Source: Ooceraea biroi
Taxonomy: Eukaryota; Arthropoda; Insecta; Hymenoptera; Formicidae
Length of the DNA: 64,000 nt
Direction of reading: 5' to 3'
Assembly: GCF_003672135.1 (NCBI RefSeq)
Contig: NC_039513.1
Coordinates: 10,540,833-10,604,832 of the forward strand
Under the pieces are notes generated by a model. That model was not told the DNA's origin. It was given only the letters and a program-made list of their open reading frames with translations, and ran no database searches. Numbering within the stretch: position 1 is the stretch's first letter; every line of letters begins with the position of its first letter. The position numbers and the translations under genes were made by a program. This document shows, in pieces, positions 1-12,653 of the stretch.

Positions 1-582
1 CAAACTTTCGGCAAAATATTTCATAATATATTTGCGTATTTAGAAATATTTATACAGCGTTTCTTATAATTACGTAATGTACATTGAGTTACATTTAATA
101 TTACATTTTGGTGGAATTATACACATAACACAATATCATGTATCGCGCAATAAACTATTCAACAATTGTTTATTATCTGAGAACAGCATTTATGCGTTTG
201 CAATTGTCAGGTAAATTTGTCGCTTGCAAACCACATCAGAGTCTCTATGCTGTCTGTCGGATTCTATGTATTTTGCTTTATTCCTTTTTTAAACTGTTTA
301 ACAGTTTATCACAACGGATTGTATTGTACCGTGTTGGCAATTCGTGTATGAATGGTTCGATGGATTTTGCACACATGAAGACTTTCAATATCAATAGCTA
401 GACTAATTTGTTAAACGGCCGCCACGTCACGTCGAACAATTCATAGAAACATTAATCTAATTTGATGATTAAGATTCTCTTCAAAGTTGCAGTTTTTATA
501 TATAGAATATATTGATATACAATATATTTTCCTATTACAAATTTTTTCAAGCTCCTCATTAATCCTCTAAGCCAGAGCAATC

Positions 583-614
583 AATAATACGAAATTCAGG
601 AATTTCGTATTATT
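583..614. repeat. Perfect 15-bp inverted repeat (hairpin)
   Basis: AATAATACGAAATTC (583-597) is followed by 2 bases and then its exact reverse complement (600-614). The right arm plus its flank recurs as a direct copy at about 668-688 (core TTTCGTATTATTAATTAA). It may be a remnant of a small mobile element; no function is evident. Confidence 0.7.
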
Positions 615-2850
615 AATTAAACAATATTAATAAGACTATTATATTAATTAATAACACAAAATTATAAAATTTCGTATTATTAATTAAAGAATTTGGACAA
701 TTTTTTGTTTTAATCTAATTTACTGTATAATTACATTTTTACATTTTAATCGATGTATCGACATGATTTTACGCCTCATCGTGCAACGATAATCTTGATA
801 ATTCAAATATTTAGAACAAAAGAAGCATTACAAAAGTATTAACAAATAGTTTCGCAATTCTAAATAACATATAACGCATAAAATGTATGAAAAGCAACGG
901 TATATAGATATATAAAACTACATTAATATTATAACATCTAAAGACCTCTACAAAACATAATGCACATTGCTCCTTATGTAACATTATATTATGCTATATA
1001 TAAGTAAATTATATATGAGATATCTTTAAAATAAATTTACTTTCTAACGTCGATAAACCGCTTGCGTCCTCGATAAAACGTATTTCACTATTAATAATTC
1101 ACGTTAAATGGGACTATGGCGACCGTTACGTGCGTTGCAACCTTTATCCCATATAATACAATAAACTTTTTGTCTTTCAGACTTAAAGTGCTCCATGTAT
1201 TCATCAATTAACAAGAATCTTTTGTTTTTCTTTACGCAATGCTCGCTATAATTATTCTAATGGATTACAAAGTAAAAATCTTTATAAACGGTGCGAAGAT
1301 GGAAGCGAGCTTTTGTAGCGTTTGCTAATTATTCTTAGTTCAAAATCATTAAAATGCATTCGTACATACGTTACACTGTACGTAAATAATAGACAGAACA
1401 CATAAATTAATTTCCTTATTTTATATGCGATCGTAACGACAAAGATTCTTACAAAATCTTTCTTTAAAAACTGGAAGCCAAGAGACAAATTTTGACAAAA
1501 TATTTACGAGATGTGAGTACATTCTCCTTCCATAAGATAAAATGTAGATATACGCACTATCGTGGATAAATAGCTACACATAAAATATATACTCATATAG
1601 AAGCGATATAATCGCAACATATTATACATTAAATTCTTAGCACAGGGAAAATATCGCTTGGTTTTTTGACAAAAGATTTGCTAAGTTCCATTTTCTAATC
1701 TAAATCCTAGCGGTGTCCTTGTCCACGTGGGATAATAACAGATAATATAGATTAGAAGATTGCATAATTAATAAATTATGTGAAAAGCGCAATATAATAT
1801 TAGAATTGTCAAATCACAAATTACAACAGCAACATTAAATATTTTATAACGCTAAAGATCGAAGAAAGATCAAGATAACATTTATAATATAGCAAAATTG
1901 TGATAAAAATTGATATTATCAAGCGTTTCTGATAATTGTCGAAGAAAATATATTTATAGCTAGAAATGCAGCATAATGAAAAGCAGTATTTAAAAATCGT
2001 GATAAATAGATATAGAATGGGGCAAAATAGATAAAATTTTAGAACGATCAATAAATGATATTTAGAGAAGCAATCATAGCACATGGGTAAAAATTTTCTC
2101 ACGTAATTATGGTAATTCCAACTTTGTATAGGGTATAGATTTTTGTAGTACCAGACATTAGTTAAGTATTAAAACGTATGAATAATTGATATGTCAGCTG
2201 GCTAATAAACAATCTAGAATCATCAAATACTCTATAACGTTGAATAACATACATACAAGTTTGTACGAAATTTTGCAAATCATTTTTGGCCGATATACAT
2301 TCATAAATAGAAAGATCACAACATAATATTTGATTTGCGATTAAAACACGCATCCGAAAGTAATTATTACGTACTAATTATAAGTTATTAAAAAGCGTTG
2401 CACAAAATAAGTATAATTCTGTTCGCACGTTCAATGTTTGACGAGACTCTCTAGACTATTGCAATATTGATTGTAATCAAATTACTATCGTCCTATTTAT
2501 GATCTACAAAATTATATCCAATTATCTAAATAAATTAAATAATTTAACATTAAATGTGCGATAATATAAATAATATAGACAGCTTTTAAGTAAATTGTTA
2601 GATATTGCAAATAAGATGATGAAAACCATATTAGCCATATTAGCCATTTAACACATATTTATATAGAGAGATCTATAATTTAACAACGCATACACAAGTT
2701 AAAAGACTAAAACAAAAACGAATTATTGACGAAAGCTATAAAGATCAGAACTCAAAACCTATAAATCTATAGGCACATTATTAAATGCGAATCTGTTTAT
2801 GCGCGATAGATATAATGATGTTTATTCAAAATTAATCATGACACACGCAT

Positions 2851-2882
2851 ATATGTGTGTGTGATGTGTGTGTATATATATA
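2851..2882. repeat. TG/TA microsatellite
   Basis: A short run of alternating TG and TA dinucleotides in AT-rich non-coding DNA. Confidence 0.7.
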
Positions 2883-4202
2883 GGTATATCACTTTACAAT
2901 TACATTGGCACTCTTTCTTTATGCGGAATCAAGTATAGAACAACATTGATATGAGGAAGAGAGAGAAAAAATGAGAAAGAAATAGCAAAGATCAATGATT
3001 TTATGGAACTTAGCAAAATTAATCTCAAGAAAATTCTTAAAGTCGTGTCCTCTATCTCTTCTTTTCTCTTGAACTTTTTTATGCTTACATTTGGCAGCGC
3101 ATCTTCTTTAATCTAATAAAAGCACATCCAAAAACAATACAATAGCTTCAGTGTTTCAATTGTCGCGTATGATATATCGTTGCATAATTCATCGCATCAT
3201 CCTCGTTTCCTCTTTTTGTGCTATATATAAAATAGTTTCACTATCGTTATACTTCCATATTCAACAACATTCCACCGTTACGAAAACTTCTTTGAATATC
3301 TATAAACTGTAACATGCATACATTCTCAAAAAGACATTTTACACAGTCGAATACTTTCCCATATATCCATCTGCATGTATTTAATTAAAACAAAAATGCT
3401 ATCTTCACGAATCATTTTCGCTAGTTTAAGAAATACTATGAATAATTGCATACAGAATTTATCTCACAATTGTTGTCTCACAAACACGCGCGCAATTATC
3501 ATGACGTCTCGATAAGATATACATAAGCGTCTCTAATTATTGCAAATTATGTAATAAAAGTAAATCTAAATTTTAATACGATGTCGTACATCATTACTTC
3601 ATTTTCTTTCTTTATATAATTCTTACTTTCACAGGCATATTAATGTGTTCTTCCTGTTACAGATGCTTAACTTTAATGGCATAAATGAAAACTTCTACTG
3701 CATTCTTTGATACGATCTATTGTATTAGACAAATTGAGTTATAGTTTTATGTTTCAGAAGAGCGATTTCCCATAAAAGATCTTAGATCGACGATGTTTTT
3801 ATATTTTATATGAAGTGTATATGTATACGTGTATATGTATACGTAAGTGTAAGTATATAAACTTATGCGCATCGACATTCGTTTTTTGGGTGCATGTATA
3901 TTCACAACTTTTCTCGATTCAATATTTTAGTAAAATATCTTTCTTCTTGTTTACATACGATTATTTATATACGAAATACATGTCAACCTTTTAATATAAC
4001 AACGTCAATGATGCCGATTCTTAACGCATTTTATATTTCGATTCTGTACCAAAGATCTCAACTCTTGTATTTGTACTTATGTAATAATCGGGACGTTTAT
4101 TATTATATATATTCCTTCAAAACGACACTGTTGCACAAATGTTTTCTTTATAAAAGAATGATATATCTACTTATTTATAGTCTTTTAAATTTATATGCTA
4201 TA

Positions 4203-4212
4203 TTTATTTATT
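4203..4212 (-). terminator. Candidate SHOC2 polyadenylation signal
   Basis: Two overlapping TTTATT words on the plus strand read AATAAA on the minus strand, about 770 bases past the SHOC2 stop codon. The region is AT-rich, so the match may be chance. Confidence 0.3.
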
Positions 4213-4983
4213 AAACTTTCATATAATAAATGAAATCTATATTCCTTTAGTTATTGATATATAAAATCAAAGTTTACTAAAATTTAAGATTATTGCAAAA
4301 ACATATTTCTTACAATTATTATTTATCCATAAAAAGAAATAGATATATATCGTGTTTTCCTTAACTATTATAATCATAAAATAATTACTAAAAATGCTAT
4401 AATTGTTATAATATATTTTGAAGACAAATCTATGTTGATGTATGATTTAAAAATTCTTATATTCATGTAATATAAAACAAAGCAACTTATAAAACACGAT
4501 ATTACATCTTATAAAGACATGTACAAGTGTGTAATCTGTTTAAAAACTGCACCAAAATGATATCATAATTTATGTTAATAAAATTATGTCACCTGTCAAC
4601 ACATATGAAATATCTTGCTCAGATTTCACAAAGGTACTGTATACCTCCTTCTTCCATTGGCAAAAAAAATACCCAATTCAGCACAAATTTTATATTACAC
4701 ATTATCTTGTTTCATGTATTTAGAAGAAAAAAAAACCTACTATTTTTATGCTATTTTTATGAGACAAGGCAATCTAATTATTTAATATATAGTATATCCC
4801 GGTAATATTTGCGCGTTTTCTTAAATTGAGATCATGAGAGCAAAAATCAACAGTTGCCTTTATCATGAATATATCTCTCATATGTGTTCGTTACAGAACA
4901 GTCTTTTCGTCACTGCCCGATTAAGAATCGACATCCATCTGACTCGAGCACGCGGGAACGCGCGCGACAGCCTAATTGATTTG

Positions 4984-6852
4984 TTACATCGACCGGTAAG
5001 GTCCCTGCATCTTGAGAAACTGGATCACAAGCGACGGTCCGCCAGCCACTATTTCAGCCGGAATCTGCGACAATGGACAATTCTCAATTGACAAAATACT
5101 GAGATTCGTGCACAACGCCAGTTCAAATGGTAAATTGTGCAGATTCGCGTTATCGTTGACGTAGAGCGACTCCAGGTTCTCCAGGGTGCCAATCTCTTCC
5201 GGCAGATAATTCAGGTTGTTCTCGCCTACGCTGAGGTACGTGAGATTCGTCAGGTGGCCGATCGCGCGTGGCAACAGGGTGATTTGGTTCGACTGCAGGA
5301 TCAGCTTCTGCAGCTCGCGCAGGAAACCGATCTCGTTCGGCAGCGAGTCGATCCGATTCTCCTCGAGATCCAACACCCGTAGCTTACGCAGATTCGCTAT
5401 GCTGGCTGGGATACGTTTCAGCAGGTTGTTGTTGAGTATCAACACCTCCAGACTCTGCAGGCACTGTATGTCGTCCGGGACCTTCGTCAGCTGATTCGTA
5501 CCGAGGTTCAGTTCGACCATGTTCACCCACGTGCCGATATCCAGCGGCAGAGCGGTCAACAGATTCTCCTTCATGTTCAGTTTCGCGAGGTTCTTCGCGC
5601 GTGAGAAGATACCGTAGGGTATCTTGTCGATCTGGTTGTGCTCCAGATTAATAGAATAAACGTTCGTAAACTGGGACGGACCGCCCGACGGATACGCGGT
5701 GAAATTGTTCCTGGACAGCGTGATGGACGTGAGCTCCGACAAACTGGACAGCAGACCGTCTGGCAGTTGCGACACCTGATTGCCCTCTACGCTGAACTCG
5801 TCCATCATCTTGCAGTTCGCCAGCGACTTCGGGATACTCGACAGTCTGTTGTAACGAAGTCCCAGTCTCGTCAGCGACACCAGGTTGCCAATTGTGTCCG
5901 GTATGTCGAGGAGCTCATTGTGCTGCAGGTCCAGTGTTGACAGCTGCACGCACTTGCCAATCTCCTCAGGAAGGTGCTCCAAATGATTATGTGAAACGTC
6001 GAAGGTAACGAGGTTGACGAGCTCACCGACTCCCGCGGGTAGCTCCTTGATCTTGTTCTCTCGCAGGCTCAACATGGTGAGGTTCGTCAAGTTCTGTATA
6101 CTGTCACTTACATACCTAACTCGGTTGAACCGCAGAAACAACGTGGTGAGCGACGTGAGCTTGTACACCACGTCCGGTATCTCGTTCAGCTTGTTGTGTC
6201 TGAGATCCAACACTCGCAGCGAAGTGAGGTTCTCCAGAGTGTTGGGCAGACTGGTGAGCGAGTTCTCGCTCAACGCCAGGGTCTCCAGGTTCGTCAGGCA
6301 GCCGATCTCCGGCGGCAGGGTCGTCAGCTTGTTGCCGTACAGGTAGAACTCCCTCAAATGCGTCAGCTCCCTCATGGAGCTGGGCAGATGGGTGATGCTG
6401 GCCTTGCTGAGGTCCAACCGCTTCAAGGACTCATCCTTGCAGCGCACAAACTCCTTGGTCACGTCCAGGTCCGCCTGGATCGGCTTGCTCTTCTTCGTCG
6501 TAGGTTTCGGCTTGTTCGACTCCGGATGCTTCACCATGACAGTCTTCTTGGTGTCGGCTTGGCCGCCACCGCCGAGACCGCCGACGATCGAGGCGGTCGA
6601 CAGTTTCTTCTCCTTGTTATTCATGTGTTCTTTATTGTCGCGTAATACCTCCATGTCCTCTGGCATATCGCCGCCGGCCGTGCAGGTAGTTAACCCGCAG
6701 CCCTCCAGGTACTCCGGTATATCCTGCTCCTTCATGTAAAAGCTCGGCAGACTGTCGTCCCCGAGGCTCGTAGCGCGATCACGCTTCGCGTTCGACAAAC
6801 ACACCGTCGATATGTTACCCACGCCCGTGCAGTATTTGCACGACTTTTTCAT
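4984..6852 (-). CDS. SHOC2: SHOC2/Sur-8 leucine-rich repeat scaffold
   Basis: A 622-residue protein in one uninterrupted coding exon. From about residue 143 to the end it is a continuous array of LxxLxLxxNxLxxLP-type leucine-rich repeats. It closely matches SHOC2/Sur-8/SOC-2 across the whole domain, including an almost identical C-terminus ending in KMQGPYRSM. In the family, SHOC2 joins MRAS/RAS-GTP and PP1 catalytic subunit to dephosphorylate RAF and raise ERK signalling at the membrane. The N-terminal ~140 residues are not conserved: they include a Gly-rich patch (91-97) and a Lys/Pro-rich linker (about 102-125). I see no canonical PP1-binding RVxF motif there; KTVMV at 103-107 is the nearest. 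The start is the first ATG of the open frame; M40, M63 and M68 are possible alternatives. It is divergent from akirin, about 1.7 kb away. Confidence 0.95.
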   Translation of the reverse strand: MKKSCKYCTGVGNISTVCLSNAKRDRATSLGDDSLPSFYMKEQDIPEYLEGCGLTTCTAGGDMPEDMEVLRDNKEHMNNKEKKLSTASIVGGLGGGGQADTKKTVMVKHPESNKPKPTTKKSKPIQADLDVTKEFVRCKDESLKRLDLSKASITHLPSSMRELTHLREFYLYGNKLTTLPPEIGCLTNLETLALSENSLTSLPNTLENLTSLRVLDLRHNKLNEIPDVVYKLTSLTTLFLRFNRVRYVSDSIQNLTNLTMLSLRENKIKELPAGVGELVNLVTFDVSHNHLEHLPEEIGKCVQLSTLDLQHNELLDIPDTIGNLVSLTRLGLRYNRLSSIPKSLANCKMMDEFSVEGNQVSQLPDGLLSSLSELTSITLSRNNFTAYPSGGPSQFTNVYSINLEHNQIDKIPYGIFSRAKNLAKLNMKENLLTALPLDIGTWVNMVELNLGTNQLTKVPDDIQCLQSLEVLILNNNLLKRIPASIANLRKLRVLDLEENRIDSLPNEIGFLRELQKLILQSNQITLLPRAIGHLTNLTYLSVGENNLNYLPEEIGTLENLESLYVNDNANLHNLPFELALCTNLSILSIENCPLSQIPAEIVAGGPSLVIQFLKMQGPYRSM

Positions 6853-8574
6853 AACCTAGGCTTCCCCCCGCGTCACTACCCTCTTCGGAACGACGTGCAC
6901 GTACGAGAAAAAGAGAGAAAGAGAAAGAGAGAGAGAGAGAGGGGGGGAAAGATAAAAAGAAGAGAGGCGAGGTTCGCACGTCCGCCCCGCCCGCTCTCGC
7001 AAGATCTCACGTCGGAAACGTGCGCACCTGTTTTTCCGTTATTGCGGCATTGTACCACACTCGTCCGTGCAACGCGCGTCCGCATTAAATCAACGCACGA
7101 CTACGAGGCTCGCGAGTATTGACATTATTGGTATGGAACTATCTATGCGCTACGTACTCGCGCATACGACGCAGACGCGAACGCAATAAAAGAGCATCGA
7201 TGTAGGAAGATTGAGTTGGAGTATTTTCTTCTGTCTGCGCAGAGATCGCCGCTGAGAGGTTACCAAGGTAATGCGTACCACTTTTGATTGGCTAATGGAA
7301 AGTAAGCACAATTACACTCGTCCCTTCTGCTTTTATTTCCTTACCTAAACATTCAGTTTAGCATCCATCTATGTATTCTTACTCGTCGATGGGTGTAGAA
7401 AGTGCTGCGCGCAGCTGCGTTCGCACACCACGTTGCCGAAAGAGCATCAGTGAGATTGCCGTCGCACAGCTTCTGGCTTTATAACGATGAAATGTTTAGT
7501 TAAAGTAAAATCGTTTAAATAATTTTGTCGCCAAAAATTTGTGATACGAGATACATCGAACTAAAGTAAAGAGGTATCGTAATAAATTCAATAACCAATC
7601 AATCAGGCTCGTAAGTCGTTGACCAATGAGGCCGCAGATTTCCTAGTGAATTTGTGTTTACTCTACCATTCTTTTGTCACGTGCAGTGCACTCCGTAATA
7701 CATTGGAATGTAAACTAACGCTATGGCCGCCGTGTGAGACGGATTATCTTTTTTTTTGTTTTACGGGATATCACGCGTCTCTTTAAACGTGTAGTATATA
7801 TCCTAACTCGAGTAATATTGAATGATATACGTAGAAGGGTAGAGACTCCAATTCCCTTTAACGCTCTCTCGCTCGACACGAGATCATTGGGCAGAATCCC
7901 CGATTGTTCACATTCCAATATGTTACCGAGTTTACTAGTCGTGCGGTACGCAATCAACCTTCTGTACCCTCAGCGGACGGGAATGCTCGATCGGTTTTAA
8001 TTACTCTCCTTCCTCAGTTCATTATTCTGCGATTCCGCAGAAGCAGATGCACACTTTGTATTAATAAATGCGAGAAATGCAAAGAAGCTAAAACGAGCAG
8101 ATATCTTATGTATATACATCGCAGTCGTTTCCTGCCACACCACACCGAAAGGGGAGGAGAAAAGGAAGGGAGCGAGCGGCGGTTGTCGGCCAACCGGCGG
8201 AGAGAAGAGTCGCTGCGCACAGCGAGTTCCAACGAGCGGCCATATTGCACGAGCGCAGTGTTTGTTTTGTCGGTGGAGGTTGCGTGCGTCTCCTACACGC
8301 TGGTGTCCACGTATCCGTCCTTAGCGTAGCCATCGGGACAGAGGTTGCAGCGAAGCTCGATCATCACGCGAGATCCTCGTGCCGCCAATCGTGCTGATTT
8401 CCTCGCGACGGACACTGCTGGCCCCGTGTTCGGTCCCCGATCGTCGCGCCGCTCCCCTTCGCCCACCTCCGTCTCTTGCCCCCCTCGGGCTGCGGCCCGC
8501 ACGACTGGGTGTCAGTCGTACACGGGACACGGCGAGCTCGAGAACATCGCGCCACCACCGTCAACGGTAGCACC
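6853..8574. promoter_or_regulatory. Divergent SHOC2/akirin upstream region
   Basis: This 1.7-kb stretch separates two head-to-head genes. It holds both 5' UTRs and presumably both promoters. It is GC/CpG-rich next to each gene (about 6,950-7,100 and 8,150-8,574). CCAAT-type words occur in the middle: ATTGG at 7,287-7,291 and CCAAT near 7,593 and 7,621. Transcription start sites cannot be fixed from sequence alone. Confidence 0.5.
6905..6951. repeat. GA-rich simple repeat
   Basis: A purine run made mainly of GA and GAAA units, ending in a G tract, in the likely SHOC2 5' UTR or promoter. GA repeats of this kind can bind GAGA-type factors, but that role is inference here. Confidence 0.7.
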
Positions 8575-10087
8575 ATGGCGTGCGCTACACTCAAGAGGTC
8601 CTTGGAGTTCGATCCGGTACACAGCCACGGTCGACCTAGCAAACGACGGAGGTGCATGCCCATGTGCGCCTCGCCCGGCGCATCCGCGTCCTCGCCGCGC
8701 GGCGGCCCGCTGCCGCAGAAATCATCACCGTTCGGCGAAATAGCCAGCAAATTGACGCCTGGTAATTACACCGCAGGCTACGGCCATTTTTTCCTCTCGC
8801 TCTCTGTCGCTCTTGTCGCGTTTCTCTGCGCTCGTCTCTGTTTCGCTTCCCCCCCCCCTCTCTCTCTCTCTCTCTCCATCTCCATCTCCTGTGCGCATTC
8901 GTTTTTCTGCATGCAGAGAGAAAGAGAGAGTTTAAGAAGGTTCGGGAGAGAAGGGGGGAGAAAGAGCGGTTGAAAGAGACGACGAGAAGGGGCGGCTAAG
9001 CTCTAGCGATTTAAAACCCGTATTCATGGACTTTACGCGGGGAGAGGGAGGGGCACGCGTAAATCATATGGTAATGTAGTAACGGACGCGCTCGGAGATT
9101 CGGGTTTTCGTCCCTTTCTTCTTATTTTTCTGCACTGTAAAAGGAAGCATGCAACTTGTGCGCAAAAGCGCTCGTCGAGATGAGTTTTCTGCTTTTCTGC
9201 ACTTGACGAGATTGCGATAACGTAGGATAACGCAGTATACAAATACAATCGTTGCACACGTACATTGGAAGTACATATATATTGGAAATGATGTTTCATT
9301 TTTGAGAGTATCAGTGCATGATGCAGAGAGTTTGACGTTTGATTATTTCGTATGTATGACACTGTATTCTTCATGTTATAATTATTCCTAATTATAATAA
9401 AATGTTGACAAGTATGTAAGGAATAAACATGGATATATTGCATATATATTGTCTCTCTTAAACAATATTATTGTATTTGTACAGAAAAAATGGCTGCCAA
9501 CATCAGAGAAGAAATTCGCAGATTGCAACGCCGTAAGCAATTGCACTTTCATCCCCAGGCTGGCAACGGTGATTCGTCGGACATGGAGAGTCCTTCCAGC
9601 CCATCCAGTCCATCTGCCTCTTCTTCAACTCCTTTTAGTCATAGCTCTAGTGGAAAAGAAAAGCCTCTTTTCACATTTAGACAGGTAAAATCCTTTAGTC
9701 AGTCACCTTGTCCAGGATGTAACATAAAAATATTATAAACGATTTTTATTCGTCAAGATCATTTTATTTGATAAAAATTTGCTTGTTATTTATAGATACA
9801 AGTTTGGCAAATTTATTCTAATTTTGTAGGTTGGCTTGATCTGCGAGCGAATGCTCAAGGAGCAAGAAACGCAAATTCGAGAAGAGTACGATCAGATCTT
9901 ACATCTAAAGCTTTCTGAACAGTACGATGCTTTCGTCAAATTCACATATGATCAGATACAAAAGAGATTTGAGTCTGCGGCTGCACCGAGCTGTAAGTAC
10001 TTATTCTAGAAGTGGCACGTGCACGCATATATTTTTGTTTCTTGCATTATAAATCGACGTTCTTTTATACTTCCAGATCTATCATAA
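8575..10087 (+). CDS. akirin: Akirin, nuclear cofactor of NF-kB and developmental transcription
   Basis: Four coding exons join in phase: 8575-8761, 9485-9684, 9830-9992 and 10077-10087, giving 186 residues (Drosophila akirin is about 200). The start sits in a strong CACCATGG context. The N-terminus MACATLKRSLEF and the nuclear localisation signal RPSKRRR are family hallmarks. The conserved C-terminal half has a basic helix, a Ser-rich linker, FTFRQVGLICERMLKEQE and the terminal YLS. The last exon adds only four residues. Akirins are small nuclear proteins that link transcription factors (Relish in the insect Imd pathway, Twist) to SWI/SNF chromatin remodelling. An ATG at 9491 within exon 2 could start a shorter product but is probably just internal. 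Confidence 0.96.
8849..8888. repeat. Poly-C/CT microsatellite in akirin intron 1
   Basis: A C tract followed by about ten CT units, then two CCATCT units. It lies 90 bases after the intron donor. There is no coding potential. Confidence 0.8.
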
Positions 10088-12058
10088 GAAAGGATTCTTA
10101 TTTATAAGGAGGCATTACTGTGAAGAACATTGGGTAAGTCGGATGGATAATAATTTTTATTTTTGAAGAAAAACATAAAATATTCAAATCGCGCGCTACA
10201 AAAACGGGACTCGTTTCTTCGTAAGTCTTTATGTTTTTTTTTTTTCCTATTGCAGATTTCTACTGTGTGACAAATTTTGCTTGCGCCGAGGTCCACAGCG
10301 CTACCTCGTTTCGAAAATTATCTGTAACGGAATTAACGAACCATGTGTTTTCGATGTGGTTTCTCGGTAGTTTCGGTAAAAAGGACTAAGAGAACAAACG
10401 AAGAAGGCAAAGTAATGATTAGTGATGTAAGTTTATAGCAAAGAAGATGAGAGAGAGAGGAAATCGCAATGAACTGCAAACGTACTACGAAAATTTATCA
10501 TGTATTCCTTCGAGACTAACAATATTTGTACTGTTTGACATTAGAAGTGCGCTGGTATCAGGGAACTGATTCTACTTATGTACAAATGTTATTACGGTTA
10601 AAAGTATATGTGTACACAGTGCAAAAATTATATAATACGAGGCTTGGTATCCAGCTGAGAGAGCTGAGAGATTTTTGTCATTTCGGACACTGTAGAACGC
10701 GGACAGAAAATTTTGATGACTTCGCGCATGTTTCAGGCAGAACATTGTGTACCGGTATTACGTATCCTAATTTTTTTTTTTCGTTCGTTCGCCTTGATGT
10801 TGCGACAGTTTAGATATTGCTCAAACATATACGGCAGTGCTCTAAATACATTAGCGCAAATATGTGTAACATGCATTTTGCGAATTTTTGAGGTAGGAGA
10901 TACCGTGTATGGAATGTACATGGTTAAAGATTGCCTTTCTCGAGCTCTAACTGCTCCACAAAGAATAAAATGACAGAATCGAATGTATGATTGTATAAAT
11001 TGAAGGGTTCTACAAATTATTTATGAACTAGAATCCAACAAGATATATATATATATTTAGTGGAATTATTAGTGGACTTGTTGAATTAATATTAAAATTG
11101 TTTTTGACTGATTTGGCAAGTTGCAATGAATTCACGTAAAATTTTAAGATCTACTTAGCCAAGAAGTGTATTTGCCATCTTTCATAAATATTTATCGTAA
11201 AATTATTTTTTCGTCACAAAATTATTCTTATTGGCAGTCATTTGTTTTCATTCTTGATCTTGGAAATTCTTGTAAAACGAAGACGATCTCATTTACTATG
11301 TAAACGTTAAAAGACAGCTGTAAAAGTGTGTCGGGGGGGGGGGGTAATAGTGTAGATTATAGTACGTATTGTACGGAGGCATTGTGAGAAGTATAAGTAT
11401 TTGGAATAAATATTTCATAAAATCTCGTTAGCATTTCTGTTCCCTGGTAGCAACGAATTTCTGTAGTTGTAATAAAAAGTGCTGAGTAATGAATACACAA
11501 TTATATACCATACTCTTTAACTGTGCCTATTATTAGACAAGTTTATCATGATTACTACTAGTTATTATTATTTACTGTTATTGTCGTCGTAAAAAAATTA
11601 TTTTCTAGTTTGTAGCGGTTCTTATTACGTTGTAATAATATATTCTTCGCGCAATGTTTTTTTCCTTTTTTTTACTCGAGTAAGAAATGACACTCTTGCG
11701 AGTAAGAAGAGGTGGTCTCGATGGCTGCGTGCAGTTCTCAACAAATGTGTGAAAATTTTTAAGTTCGCCGAGAATTAAGAGGCATTTAGAAGAGCATCAG
11801 AAGAAAAATATGTGTTAAAAAGTTCTCAAGTAAGAAAGCACAATGTAAAATAATCTTCGATCAACTATGCCTACGATCATGATCGAGGAAATGATATCTC
11901 GTACGAATTCGAGGGGCATTCAAATTCAACTACTGCCTTTTTTATATTGCGCAAAAGAAAATAAAGAAAGTGTCTCTCAGTTACCACGATATTTTTGGGT
12001 GTATTATGCGCCGATGGTGTTCATACTCGACGCATAAAAGAATATACGTACGCACATT

Positions 12059-12105
<47 letters not shown>

Positions 12106-12653
12106 CGCGCGTGCGTGTGCGTGTCTATCACTAATGAACATGAAAATGTGGGAAGAAATAACAAAGAAATATACGCGGGTTTAATTGTTAGTGCTAAGTA
12201 TAATACCTACTTGGTACTCGCGTTAGAGATATCGTTTACCATTTAAAAGGAATGGTGGAAATACACTAGCGATCGCTTGAAAATTCAGGGGATTTCATTT
12301 TGACTAAAAGGAATACCTCCGTATTATATCGTGTAAGCATCTATTATCGAAATAAAGATAAATTTAAGACTGAAAACGAGAAGTGTTTCTCTATTCTTCA
12401 TCTGATAGAAGAAAAACCTGTATATATTATTATTCCTTCGTAGAAACAATCGCAAGTGAGTCACTTGGTAGTTTTGTGACGTTTGCGCGCGTAGGAATGT
12501 GGCTTTACAAAAGCAGATATACGAATACCATGTCACAACATTATCGGTGTTTAGTGAACGTTTATACCTTAAGCGCAGCAGCGCCAAAAATAATGTATAT
12601 GGCAATTCTCCTTGCGTCACTTGCAATCCTCTTAAATCAGGTCTATAATAAAG
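10088..12653 (+). other. akirin 3' UTR and akirin-Arr2 intergenic DNA
   Basis: No coding exon is recognised. AATAAA words near 10,966 and 11,405 could end the akirin transcript after about 0.9 or 1.3 kb of 3' UTR. The rest is AT-rich apart from a G tract near 11,333 and a GT microsatellite. Confidence 0.5.
12061..12102. repeat. (GT)n microsatellite
   Basis: About 21 GT units, followed by a degenerate GC/GT stretch to about 12,122. Such a run creates an artefactual Cys-Val open frame. Confidence 0.9.

Larger units (their letters stand above)
1..4980. other. AT-rich non-coding DNA left of SHOC2
   Basis: I see no gene here. Open frames are short, AT-rich and carry no recognisable domain. The stretch nearest SHOC2 is probably the 3' UTR of that minus-strand gene. 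The far left may be the 3' UTR or flank of a gene outside the window. No tRNA- or rRNA-like sequence was noticed by eye. Confidence 0.6.

Noticed and set aside
5137..6739. Several plus-strand open frames of 80-150 codons opposite SHOC2
   Set aside because: They are antisense shadows of the repetitive leucine-rich repeat coding sequence, with Arg/Gln-rich nonsense composition.
8014..8750. Overlapping open frames on both strands before akirin
   Set aside because: They lie in the CpG-rich promoter and 5' UTR, where stops are rare by composition. Only the frame starting at 8,575 matches a known protein and splices on.
11995..12246. Open frame with a Cys-Val run
   Set aside because: It is an artefact of the GT microsatellite.
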